NCBI RefSeq assembly: GCF_900115775.1
Contig: NZ_FOXS01000011.1
Location: 13,592 to 50,711 of the forward strand
Source: Hymenobacter arizonensis
GTDB taxonomy: Bacteria > Bacteroidota > Bacteroidia > Cytophagales > Hymenobacteraceae
Direction: 5' to 3'
DNA length: 37,120 nucleotides
The first letter of the stretch is position 1. Every line of letters begins with the position of its first letter. Below, piece by piece: positions 1 through 6,807 of this stretch. The notes beneath the pieces were generated by a model. The model had not been told where the DNA came from. It saw only the letters and a program-made list of their open reading frames with translations, and ran no database searches. A program made the translations under genes and the position numbers.

Positions 1-130
1 GATGGCCCAACCCGACGAAAAGGCCTGCTAGACCCGCCAACACCCCCCCACCCCGCTTAACAATCCGCAGGCGCAAGCATCGTGCTGAATCCCGCAAATC
101 AGTTAGTTATCCCCCTACCCTTTCCTAAAA

Positions 131-397
131 ATGAAAACGTTCAATACCATCTGTCGGCTGGCGCTCACCGCCTTCTTAGTCTCGCAAGCTCCTCAGCTAT
201 TGGCTCAGCCGAATGGCCACGCCTACGGCCTTAGCAATGGCAATGGCAATGGCAACAGTAGTGGCAACGGCAACGGTAAAGGCAAAGGTAATGGTGGTGC
301 TTCAGGAGCACCTATTGACGGCGGGGCGTCTTTGCTGCTGGCCGGGGGAGTGGCTTATGCCGTGCGGCGGGTGCGCCAAGCCCGCAAAAAAGCCTAG
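131..397 (+). CDS. PID-CTERM-type small surface protein
   Basis: The 88-residue protein has an N-terminal signal peptide (about residues 1-25, ending in LLAQ). A Gly/Asn-rich low-complexity stretch (about 33-58) follows, then a C-terminal PIDGG motif, a short hydrophobic helix (SLLLAGGVAYAV) and a basic tail (RRVRQARKKA). This tripartite C-terminus matches the PID-CTERM sorting-signal type known from Bacteroidota, presumably recognised by a dedicated processing or anchoring system; no such system is encoded here. The Asn-Gly repeat is written in the DNA as near-tandem GGCAAT units and could vary in length. The function of the mature protein is unknown. It stands alone, with no operon partner. 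Confidence 0.8.
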   Translation: MKTFNTICRLALTAFLVSQAPQLLAQPNGHAYGLSNGNGNGNSSGNGNGKGKGNGGASGAPIDGGASLLLAGGVAYAVRRVRQARKKA

Positions 398-451
398 TAG
401 CTTGAGTCTTTCTCTTATAACACAAAGGTTAGTTTTACAGAAGCAACCATG

Positions 452-467
452 TAAGGGCATGTATAAG
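452..467 (+). repeat. Possible degenerate left end of the IS5-family element
   Basis: TAAGGGCATGTATAAG loosely resembles the reverse complement of the better candidate right end at 1271-1285 (about nine matches in fifteen). It lies about 90 bases before the first recognisable transposase codons, giving an element of roughly 830 bp, which fits the IS5/IS1031 size class. The match is weak. Confidence 0.2.
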
Positions 468-544
468 ATTTGCGGTGAGCTAAAACAGAAATGAGTCAGT
501 AAGTAATAGTTGGCTTTACTAGACGCCGGCTGTTCCATGATTGA

Positions 545-1268
545 CGGTTATTGGCCCCTTACGGATTTGTAATTGCAAATTATCGCGTCTTTGCTACCCA
601 TACTATAGCAATCGGCGATTGGGTACCCGATGCCTTGCGCTACATCTGCTGCACGGGCTGTCAATGACGCAACAGGCTCCTTTCGTTTCCGGCGTGGACG
701 GCCGTATACTACTATCTACCCAGCTAATAAGCTGACCGCATCTGGGTCCGGCTAAACGAGGCTCTCAACCGGGCGGACCGCGTGGTTGCCTGGAGGGCCT
801 CTGTGCCTTCGCGAGTGTGCGTAAATAGCCAGCGTGTTAAACTGCCCCTTCCCATCGCACCGGTGGATTGATGAAGCGACCACGTCAACGGGCGCAAAGG
901 CAAAGTGGCCACCGACATCGAATGCCACATTTTTGCCTGCCACGGCCACGACGGTACCGTGATCGCGGCGTACCTGTTGCCAAGCGGCCGAGTTGGGACC
1001 AGCGGCTGCATACGGTTCTGACCGATCAGGGCTACCGCGGCTGCTTTGCCGACCGCCCGCTGGCGCTGTGCGGTCGGCTTGAACTGGTCAGCCGGCCCCA
1101 ACGGTGCGCGGCTGCGTGCCCGTGGCCCAGCGCTGAGTCATCGAGCGCACCTTTGACTGGCTGGCCTGTGTTCACCGCTTAAACGTAAACTACGACTATA
1201 CCCTTTCCAGTTATGTCACTTGGCTGTTACTCGTCAACATAATCTTGTGTTCAAATCCCCTTGCCTAA
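545..1268 (+). pseudogene. Decayed IS5-family transposase
   Basis: Pieces of an IS5-family DDE transposase appear in order across all three + frames. They are YWPLTDL then ASLLP (549-605), DALRYICCTGCQ and PAWTAVYYYLP (about 630-722), RLNEALNRADRVV (about 749-785), VNSQRVKLPLP (about 828-855), NGRKGKVATDIECHIFACHG (about 888-950), DQGYRGCFADRPLA (about 1025-1065) and VIERTFDWLACVHRLN (1138-1185). They match the family's SDLTDEQW start, the D-S-Q-S-V-K region, the GRKGH region, the ADxGYxG region and the VERTFAWL C-terminal block. Several stops and at least three frame changes interrupt it, so it cannot be expressed. A possible right terminal repeat is at 1271-1285. Confidence 0.8.
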
Positions 1269-1270
1269 TT

Positions 1271-1285
1271 CCCAGACACGCTCTA
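1271..1285. repeat. Candidate right terminal repeat of the IS5-family remnant
   Basis: CCCAGACACGCTCTA lies three bases after the last reading frame of the decayed transposase. Its reverse complement, TAGAGCGTGTCTGGG, resembles the GAGCRTGTCT-like ends of IS5-family elements. The left partner is poor. Confidence 0.4.
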
Positions 1286-1381
1286 AAGCTAAAGCACAAA
1301 AGCATTACCCTGCCCACCCAGTAAGACTTTTTCTTGCCCGCTCGCTGCCTTGCTGCTGTGCTTCTCCACGCCTTTAACCTG

Positions 1382-1561
1382 CTCTACGACGAAGCGCATC
1401 CGTCGTGCGCCCAACACCAGGGCACCTACTTGGCCAGCCGCTGAGATGATGAGCACCAAGCAGTACTGCTATACCAATTGCCCGGTGGCCTGTTCGTGGA
1501 GGCAAACTACGACGTGGAGGTGCACGCTGTCACCCACCTATTTGTTTCGAACCGGCAGTGA
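1382..1561 (+). pseudogene. Remnant of a small hypothetical protein
   Basis: One frame reads LYDEAHPSCAQHQGTYLASR, a TGA stop at 1442-1444, then DDEHQAVLLYQLPGGLFVEA and NYDVEVHAVTHLFVSNRQ. The second half has the look of the small Hymenobacter hypothetical proteins in which a short loop is followed by FFVEVWYD-like strands. That resemblance is from memory and unverified. The stop and the missing start suggest a decayed gene. Confidence 0.35.
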
Positions 1562-1951
1562 GGATGACCGGATTGAGGACTAAGCTATGTTACTATAGTT
1601 GCCGGACTGGTTAGCGAAGTAGATTTGGAGTATGCGTTTTTACAATTCGAACCTCCAAAAAACTGTGCATACAAACGACGCGGGAAACCTGCGTTTCCGG
1701 GCCGTATTTGCAGTTGTCGAAAGTCTCCAAGAAACGACAGTTAACTGGTAGCAATCGTTCCGAAAACTACTGTTTCTCGGATGGCTTTCCCACTTGCCTT
1801 CCGGCCCAGAGAAGGGCGTTTTGCAGGCTTCTTTTCGGAGGGTTTTTCGAACGCTTTTTCCAGGCCTCATTCATTCTGGGTGCTCTTTGAACCCCTACCA
1901 TCTTCTTTTCCGAACCGGCCTTCACAGAATTTGATATTTTATATACTCTTA
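1562..1951. other. Gene-poor stretch
   Basis: I find no convincing gene here. The sequence is rich in short imperfect inverted repeats such as GGGAAACctgcGTTTCC at 1680-1697. The reading frames present have no protein-like composition. Confidence 0.5.
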
Positions 1952-2272
1952 GTGGTGATTTCTGTTCCTACTGGTGATTTCTGTTCTTACTATTGTCTAT
2001 TGTGCTCCCCCGACTATGCTGATTCTGTCGGCATTGACACGGTGCCTGAGGGCTACCGGCTGGTAACGCGGCAGGATGCGCCGCTGCTGGGCCTGCGGCC
2101 GCTAGAAGTCTTCGCCGAGCCGGGCAATCCGCAGCTGCTCACCCGCTTCACCGTGTGGTACGGAGCCTCGGCCCGGGCCGAGTGGTACCGCCGGCGCGAC
2201 GCGCAGCCTCCGCTGCCGGCACCAATGTCCCTCCGTACGGTAGGTCGCGGCCCTTGGTCGCGTGATGAATAG
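1952..2272 (+). CDS. Possible hypothetical protein or gene fragment
   Basis: From about 2010 the frame has a protein-like composition (EGYRLVTRQDAPLLGLRPLE, then FAEPGNPQLLTRFTVWYGAS), unlike the preceding bases. No good ATG lies in front. The first available start is a GTG pair at 1952, inside a 19-bp tandem repeat. It may be the remains of a longer gene whose 5' end was lost. No domain is recognised. Confidence 0.3.
   Translation: MVISVPTGDFCSYYCLLCSPDYADSVGIDTVPEGYRLVTRQDAPLLGLRPLEVFAEPGNPQLLTRFTVWYGASARAEWYRRRDAQPPLPAPMSLRTVGRGPWSRDE
1953..1990. repeat. 19-bp tandem repeat, two copies
   Basis: TGGTGATTTCTGTTCCTAC at 1953-1971 is followed directly by TGGTGATTTCTGTTCTTAC at 1972-1990, with one difference. 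It lies in an AT-rich segment just before a possible gene fragment. It may be a regulatory or iteron-like site, or simple slippage. Confidence 0.75.
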
Positions 2273-2448
2273 CTTTGCCGAGTTGCAACAAGGGGACAAC
2301 ACGAACTGAGTGGGACGGCTACGGCAGACCAGTTGTCGCCTGCACGTGGCCAGCGCCGCTTTACTCGGTGCCCGAAACCGTTACGCAGGTTTTGCTGCTT
2401 ATCTCCCTATAATACTTCATCGCCGTTCTTCCACTACGCCACCGCACT

Positions 2449-3450
2449 ATGAGCATTAAACCGGAACTCTTGGCCGCCGTGCGCGGCCTCATCACGCAGG
2501 CGCGCCAGCAGGCGGTGCGGGCCGTTGATGCCGAGCGGGTTCTTCTCTACTGGCACATCGGGCAGGTCATCCTGGAGGAAGAGCAGCACGGAGCCGACCG
2601 GGCCGTCTATGGCAGCAACCTCATTAAGGGGTTGGCAGCCGAGCTGCAGCCGCAGTTTGGCAGCGGCTTTTCGGGGCGGCAACTGGAGCGTTACCGCCAG
2701 TTTTACCGCACGTTTCCCATTGCGTCCGCACTGCGGACGCAATTGAGCTGGACGCATTACAAAACGCTTATCAGCCTCGAAAACCCCGAAAAACGGGAAT
2801 TTTACCTGGCCGAAGCAGCCAAAAATAACTGGTCGGCCCGGCAACTGGAGCGGCAGGTCAACAGCCAGCTCTTCGAGCGCCTGCTGCTGAGCAACGACGT
2901 GGCCGCCGTACTAGCCGTGGCCCGGCAGGAGAAACCACCCACGGAGGCCCGCGATATCATCAAGGACCCGATGGTGCTGGAGTTCCTGGGCCTGAAGCGG
3001 GAGGCCGCCTACTACGAGCGCGACCTGGAAACCGCCCTGCTAACGCACTTGCAGGAGTTTCTGCTGGAACTGGGCAACGGGTTCAGCTTCGTGGCCCGGC
3101 AGCAGCGCCTGCACCTCGACGGCGACGACTTTTTCGTGGACCTCGTGTTCTACAACCGGCTGCTGCAGTGCTTCGTGCTGGTCGAAATCAAGACCGACAA
3201 GCTCACCCACCAGGACCTGGGCCAGCTCCAGATGTACGTCAACTATTACGACCGCCTGGAGAAGCTGCCCCACGAAAACCCCACCATCGGCATCCTGCTT
3301 TGCGCCGACAAGAACGACGCAGTGGTAAAAATCAGCCTGCCGGCCGATAACCAAACGATTGTGGCCAGCAAGTATCAACTCTACCTGCCCACTGAGCAGG
3401 CGCTAATGGCTGAGGTGAAGAAGGAAATTGATAAGCTGGACCAACTTTAG
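2449..3450 (+). CDS. YhcG/DUF1016 family PDDEXK nuclease
   Basis: This 333-residue protein has the two-domain layout of the family: an N-terminal DUF1016 helical domain (about 5-150, with YWHIGQVI and the LSWTHYKTLI block) and a C-terminal YhcG PDDEXK nuclease domain (about 165-330). Candidate catalytic residues are D231 in FFVDLVFYN and E246/K248 in LVEIKTDK, followed by the family's DLGQLQMYVNYYD. Relatives are often found beside type I restriction genes or on mobile elements and are proposed to act in DNA repair or defence. Here it is solitary, between decayed genes and plasmid genes. Length is normal and the gene looks intact. A 25-bp palindrome lies inside it at 2719-2743 and a terminator follows. 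Confidence 0.9.
   Translation: MSIKPELLAAVRGLITQARQQAVRAVDAERVLLYWHIGQVILEEEQHGADRAVYGSNLIKGLAAELQPQFGSGFSGRQLERYRQFYRTFPIASALRTQLSWTHYKTLISLENPEKREFYLAEAAKNNWSARQLERQVNSQLFERLLLSNDVAAVLAVARQEKPPTEARDIIKDPMVLEFLGLKREAAYYERDLETALLTHLQEFLLELGNGFSFVARQQRLHLDGDDFFVDLVFYNRLLQCFVLVEIKTDKLTHQDLGQLQMYVNYYDRLEKLPHENPTIGILLCADKNDAVVKISLPADNQTIVASKYQLYLPTEQALMAEVKKEIDKLDQL
2719..2743. repeat. 25-bp perfect palindrome inside the YhcG-like gene
   Basis: ATTGCGTCCGCA and TGCGGACGCAAT are perfect inverted copies of 12 bases around a single C. They encode the IASALRTQL segment of the DUF1016 domain. Confidence 0.9.
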
Positions 3451-3499
3451 CTTACCTAAAGCCATCCTACAGGAACTTCTCAAGCTTTGCTCTAATAAT

Positions 3500-3528
3500 A
3501 AAGCGCCGCCCATCAGGTCAGCGCTTTT
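3500..3528 (+). terminator. Rho-independent terminator after the YhcG-like gene
   Basis: AAAGCGC (3500-3506) pairs perfectly with GCGCTTT (3521-3527) across a 14-nt loop, and the 3' arm runs into a T-tract. It lies 50 bases after the stop codon. The A-tract on the 5' side could let it also act for the opposite-strand gene ending at 3586. Confidence 0.7.
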
Positions 3529-3585
3529 GACGTTCAGATGAGGGCAAACCAATCAGCTGGTCTACTTTCTGAGCATTGGAGTAAC

Positions 3586-3750
3586 CTAAGAGATGCCTAG
3601 CCGGCGCGCTTCGTCGAGCAACAACAGCCGCGTAAGAGCGGACAGCGTGAGACGACGGGCTTTTGCTACTTTCTGGAATAATGCTTTTTCGTCAGCCTCA
3701 ACTTCAATACCTATTTGTGGCTTGCGTATGCGCTTTTCATCACTGCTCAT
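3586..3750 (-). CDS. Small ribbon-helix-helix-like regulator
   Basis: The 54-residue protein starts MSSDEKRIRKPQIGIEVEAD and continues EKALFQKVAKARRLTLSALT before RLLLLDEARRLGIS. A short beta-like segment (IGIEVEAD) followed by two helices with an LTLSALTRLLL turn fits a CopG/Arc-type ribbon-helix-helix fold. I chose the ATG at 3750 rather than an upstream codon, because a strong -7 box ends five bases before it and an upstream start would overlap the promoter. The mRNA would then be almost leaderless. The gene has its own palindromic operators in the promoter, so it is probably autoregulated, and it may control the divergent cluster starting at 3974. Confidence 0.7.
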   Translation of the reverse strand: MSSDEKRIRKPQIGIEVEADEKALFQKVAKARRLTLSALTRLLLLDEARRLGIS

Positions 3751-3754
3751 ATCG

Positions 3755-3785
3755 CAAATATACACCAAGTAAAAAACTTGGCAAA
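3755..3785 (-). promoter_or_regulatory. Promoter and operator of the RHH-like gene
   Basis: Read on the minus strand, a -33 TTTG (3785-3782) and a -7 TATATTTG (3762-3755) are 19 bases apart, the standard Bacteroidota arrangement. The palindrome CCAAGTAAAAAACTTGG (3765-3781) sits exactly between them, the ideal place for a repressor. The start codon follows five bases after the -7 box. Confidence 0.8.
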
Positions 3786-3798
3786 TATTCGCTTTATT

Positions 3799-3814
3799 CA
3801 AGTTTTTTACTTGG
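3799..3814. promoter_or_regulatory. Second copy of the operator palindrome
   Basis: CAAGTTTTTTACTTGG repeats the palindrome of 3765-3781, read from the other strand, with arms CAAGT/ACTTG. It overlaps the -33 element of the + strand promoter at 3811-3840. A CAAGT half-site follows at 3821. One protein could therefore bind both divergent promoters. Confidence 0.75.
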
Positions 3815-3840
3815 TTTTATCAAGTGATTCACTACATTTG
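3811..3840 (+). promoter_or_regulatory. Promoter for the + strand cluster
   Basis: TTGG at 3811-3814 and TACATTTG at 3833-3840 are 18 bases apart and match the -33/-7 consensus of Bacteroidota housekeeping promoters. The first plausible start codon is at 3974, so the transcript would have a leader of about 125 nt containing several hairpins. Confidence 0.7.
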
Positions 3841-3844
3841 TGGT

Positions 3845-3933
3845 GTTCAAGTTGAACGGCTCAACCTGTAGTAAGCAAAAGAGGCCAGCCGCTGGAAACG
3901 GCTGACCTCCGACAAAGCACCTGTTCGCGCAGG
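3845..3933 (+). promoter_or_regulatory. Structured 5' leader with competing hairpins
   Basis: GTTCAA (3845-3850) pairs with TTGAAC (3852-3857), and the overlapping GTTGA (3851-3855) can instead pair with TCAAC (3861-3865). An 11-bp hairpin with one mismatch follows: arms 3881-3891 and 3899-3909, loop CTGGAAA. A small CCTG/CAGG hairpin comes after it (3920-3933). No T-tract follows the large hairpin, so it is not a classic terminator. It may be an attenuator, a protein-binding leader or an mRNA-stability element. Confidence 0.5.
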
Positions 3934-3973
3934 CACTACGGTTGGGTTCTTGCAAACCTTACCCCAAAATTAC

Positions 3974-4213
3974 ATGGAAACGCATGTAACCGGGCAACCC
4001 GTGCTTGGCGAATTACGCCATGCGCTTTCCGCCGTGTTCTTCGGCAATCCGCTCTTCTCGCCCCAAGAGCAATTACTGGCCAACCACTACATCCACGAGT
4101 GCGAGGACGCCCGGCAACTCACCCGCTGGTTGGGGGACATGAGCGCCGCGATTGCTCACCAGCACCCTACCAGCCACTGTTCCACCCCTGCAATGGCCGG
4201 CCATGTGGTATAG
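3974..4213 (+). CDS. Hypothetical protein, first gene of cluster
   Basis: This 79-residue protein has no recognised domain. It reads METHVTGQPVLGELRHALSA and then FFGNPLFSPQEQLLANHYIH, and looks largely helical and soluble. I chose the ATG at 3974; an earlier non-ATG start at 3950 is possible. Its stop codon (TAG, 4211-4213) lies inside the next reading frame, whose ATG is at 4203, so the two genes are probably translationally coupled. It is the first gene after the promoter and structured leader described above. Confidence 0.5.
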   Translation: METHVTGQPVLGELRHALSAVFFGNPLFSPQEQLLANHYIHECEDARQLTRWLGDMSAAIAHQHPTSHCSTPAMAGHVV

Positions 4214-4526
4214 CAAACAACTCCGACAGGTTCGCCGGGCCCGCAAGGTGGCCCGCGTGTAGCAACACCAGTTGCTTGCCCTCGAATTGGAAGGTCTCGT
4301 GGCCCTCACCCTGCACTCCACCACCCGGACGCTGACCGTGCCCATCGAGCGGGGGGCGGGGGTGCAGGTCATCGACCTGCTCGGCCAGGCCCTGCGCGAG
4401 CGCCGTCAGGTGCTGAAAAAGGAAGCCCGGCAGCTGCGCCAGGACTGGCAGGAAAGCGAGACGTTGCGGGGCCGAAGCCCGTCGCGGCCCGACCCGTCCC
4501 GGAACGGCGAACCGACCGAATCCTAA
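4203..4526 (+). pseudogene. Hypothetical protein interrupted by one TAG codon
   Basis: From the ATG at 4203 the frame encodes MWYSKQLRQVRRARKVARV, a TAG stop (4260-4262), then QHQLLALELEGLVALTLHST in the same frame to 4526. Protein-like composition continues on both sides of the stop, ending in a basic helical segment (ALRERRQVLKKEARQLRQDW). This suggests a recent nonsense mutation, a sequencing error or readthrough. Downstream translation could also begin at TTG 4272. The start overlaps the end of the preceding gene. No domain is recognised. Confidence 0.5.
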
Positions 4527-4643
4527 CCCCCGGCGCATTCCCCAGTGCTACCTCCGGCTGCCCGCCCCGCCAGGGGTGCGATGCGCGCACGCCCCTTTCC
4601 TGACCATTTTAAGCTTCGCCATTCACGCGCCTGCGTCCTTGCT

Positions 4644-5429
4644 ATGCCCTATTATCTCCCATTCCACGCCCCACCCGCCGGCGTACGTCTCCCCTATCAC
4701 CGGGCCACGGCGTCCCAGCGGACGCTGGCCGTCAGCTACCTGCAGCAGCGGCTCATAACCCACTTTCCCACCCTGCGCGCCAGCAGCTGGCCCCAGGCCC
4801 TTGCCGACCACCAACCCGACCTGTGGCTGAGGGGTTCAACCGTGGCCCTGGCCGAAACGGACCTGACCCAACTCGCCCAGCACCTGGCCGCCGCCCCGGA
4901 ACTGCCCGTGCTGGACCCGCCGCTGTACGGGTTGCCGGCCCTGCACCTGGCCCAGCACAGCCTGCAGACCCGTGAACTGGCCGTGTGGGCGCTCGTCGAA
5001 GTAGTGGCCAAGGCAATAGCTTGCGGTCCCCGGCTCTACGCGCTGCTGCGCCGCTTGGCTCACCCCAGCCCCCTTGCCGAACAAGTGGTCCAGGCTTGGT
5101 GCTGGAACCTAGCCAGCGCGCCCCCCCTCATACCGGATATCCCGGGCAGTCCCCCCTTGCCGGACAGTGCCGAAGTCGAGCACCTGCTAGGCTGCCTCAA
5201 ATCTTCTGGAACCCCATGCACCGGCAACCTCCCAGGGCCCTGCCCGCACCTCAGAGAATTTGTTTCACTGGCCGCGGACCAGCCAAGTTGCGGGCCCCGT
5301 ACCGAATCGTTGCTACCCGGCCGCTATTCCGCGGCCGTCTGCGGGGGCACTGAAAACTGCATCAGCTCGCTGAGCGGGATTTCCAGCCCTTGGGCCAGGG
5401 AGGCCAGTACGTCGAGCGTCACCGAGTAG
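4644..5429 (+). CDS. Tandem paralogue 1, hypothetical protein, probably with altered C-terminus
   Basis: I chose the ATG at 4644 (MPYYLPFHAPPAGVRLPYHR), giving 261 residues. Residues about 20-130 align by eye with the two following + strand genes. The shared pattern is an ATxxQR helix, a Q.L..HF segment, a tryptophan, QPDLW, then D(L/R)..LA.HL and a late Y.L segment. After about residue 170 the sequence turns Ser/Cys/Pro-rich (KSSGTPCTGNLPGPC onward) and overlaps the convergent XRE gene by 106 bases. The original stop was probably lost by a frameshift or junction near 5200. Function is unknown, with no catalytic motif, signal peptide or membrane segment. Confidence 0.55.
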   Translation: MPYYLPFHAPPAGVRLPYHRATASQRTLAVSYLQQRLITHFPTLRASSWPQALADHQPDLWLRGSTVALAETDLTQLAQHLAAAPELPVLDPPLYGLPALHLAQHSLQTRELAVWALVEVVAKAIACGPRLYALLRRLAHPSPLAEQVVQAWCWNLASAPPLIPDIPGSPPLPDSAEVEHLLGCLKSSGTPCTGNLPGPCPHLREFVSLAADQPSCGPRTESLLPGRYSAAVCGGTENCISSLSGISSPWAREASTSSVTE

Positions 5430-5596
5430 CGCGCCGTTTCCAGCCGGTAGATGGTCGGCTTGGACACGTCGGAAACGTCAGCCAGCGCCTGCTGGCTCCA
5501 TCCCCGCGCCTCGCGCAACCGCCGCAGGTGCTGGCCAAAGGCCTGTAAAACCACCTCGTTTTTCACCCCGGCAAGCTGGTCCCAAAAAACAGGCAT
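5324..5596 (-). CDS. XRE-family helix-turn-helix regulator
   Basis: The 90-residue protein contains a Cro/C1-type HTH (about 17-75). It reads FGQHLRRLREARGWSQQALA, then DVSDVSKPTIYRLETARYSV, then LDVLASLAQGLEIPLSELMQ, with the usual recognition-helix spacing. It is a single-domain DNA-binding protein, probably a repressor. The gene is divergent from the second tandem paralogue, with 77 bases between the start codons, so it may control that promoter. A TCATATGTGA near-palindrome at 5604-5613 is a possible binding site. Its 3' end overlaps the C-terminal part of the first paralogue's frame. Confidence 0.88.
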   Translation of the reverse strand: MPVFWDQLAGVKNEVVLQAFGQHLRRLREARGWSQQALADVSDVSKPTIYRLETARYSVTLDVLASLAQGLEIPLSELMQFSVPPQTAAE

Positions 5597-5673
5597 TTTA
5601 TAGTCATATGTGATTACAAACAGTGCTTTTCCTGTATCTTTCGCCCATTCACCGAACTCCCCCCCGACATTCC

Positions 5674-6237
5674 ATGAAATCCACTAGCTCTCCCCTCCCA
5701 GCACCCGTTCCCCAGCGCATATCCTTCGCGCAAGCGACGCCCGAACAGCGCGCCCGCGCCGAGGAATACGTCCGGGAGGAGTTGGCGGCACAGTTTCCCC
5801 CCGTGCTCAAAGGGACGTGGGCCGGCGCGTTGCAGGCCCTGCAACCCGACCTGTGGGCGACATCGGACCGCGTCGGCCTCGACGTGTACCAGCTGGACCG
5901 CGTGGCGGACCATCTGGACGCCCTGCCGGCCGTCGTCCACGCCCGGGCGGGGCACGGGCCGCGCAAGCTCTATTTCGGCCGGCTGCCGATGAACTGCCCG
6001 GACGAGGTCCTGCGCGCCCTGGCCGAGCTCGAAGCCGACCCGCAGGCCGGCGGTCACGCGGTGTATCAATTGGTTGCGGGGGTGGCCCGGCGCCACGCCG
6101 AGGCCGAACAATTCGGGTGGTCTAAGTCACCGGCCCCGCGCGAGGCCGACGGCACGGACTCGGACCAGGCCCGCGCCGGCCTCTTGGCGCGGGTGGCAGC
6201 GCTGGACCGCGCCCGCGGCTTGCCGACCGACACATAA
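5674..6237 (+). CDS. Tandem paralogue 2, hypothetical protein
   Basis: This 187-residue protein (MKSTSSPLPAPVPQRISFAQ, then ATPEQRARAEEYVREELAAQ) shares the family pattern with the genes at 4644 and 6256: ATPEQR, then F(P), W, a QPDLW block, LDRVADHL and LYFGRLP. It lacks the frameshift of the third copy and the odd tail of the first, so it is the best intact representative. It is acidic and rich in Ala/Arg helices. A TATCTTTC hexamer-like -7 element (5635-5642) lies about 30 bases upstream. The function is not recognised. Confidence 0.65.
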   Translation: MKSTSSPLPAPVPQRISFAQATPEQRARAEEYVREELAAQFPPVLKGTWAGALQALQPDLWATSDRVGLDVYQLDRVADHLDALPAVVHARAGHGPRKLYFGRLPMNCPDEVLRALAELEADPQAGGHAVYQLVAGVARRHAEAEQFGWSKSPAPREADGTDSDQARAGLLARVAALDRARGLPTDT

Positions 6238-6255
6238 TCATTTCACCCCGTCCCG

Positions 6256-6716
6256 ATGCAACCCGTCACCGCTGACCATGCGCGCCCTGAGAGCCGCGTC
6301 ATCCCCTACCGCTGGGCCACGGCAAACACGCGCAGGCCGTGTTCTGGCTGGCGCAGCAGCTCCACCACCACTTCCTTCCCCCGGCCATGGAGGCGTGGTC
6401 GGAGGTTTTCCACGAGTTCCAGCCCGCGCTGTGGGAAGACCACAATAGCATCAGCCTCGACCACGCGGACCTGGTCCGGCTGGCCCAGCGGGTGGCCCAC
6501 TCGTTGCTGGCCTCGAACCTCGACCCGCCCATCTACTGCGCCGATGCGTACTACCTGGCCAAGCTCCTGTACTACTACAACCGGGTAGTCACTGACTTAC
6601 GCGCCGAGCTGAAAGCCGCTCTCTACACTCATAGCAAACAGTTGGTATCGTTTATCGCCGGCATGGCAAATGGCAACTGTGTTGTCGAGCGCGTATTGCG
6701 GGATACACGCCGATAA
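6256..6716 (+). pseudogene. Tandem paralogue 3, frameshifted
   Basis: From the ATG at 6256 the frame reads MQPVTADHARPESRVIPYRW then ATA. The family pattern then continues only in another frame as KHAQAVFWLAQQLHHHF, with FQPALW, LDHADLVRLAQRV and YYLAKLLYYYNRV to 6716. One missing A in the AAA run at 6324-6326 explains the break exactly: adding it gives ATAKHAQAVFWL, matching ATASQRTLAVSYL of copy 1 and ATPEQRARAEEYV of copy 2. A GTG at 6339 could start a truncated protein. It is either a true frameshift or a homopolymer sequencing error. Confidence 0.6.
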
Positions 6717-6807
6717 GCGGCGGCGGAGAACCACTAGCCGGTTTAAAGCAGCGTAAAACGCAAATTATCGGTTGGACTTTACATCCGTCGTTAGCCCCAA
6801 ATATATT

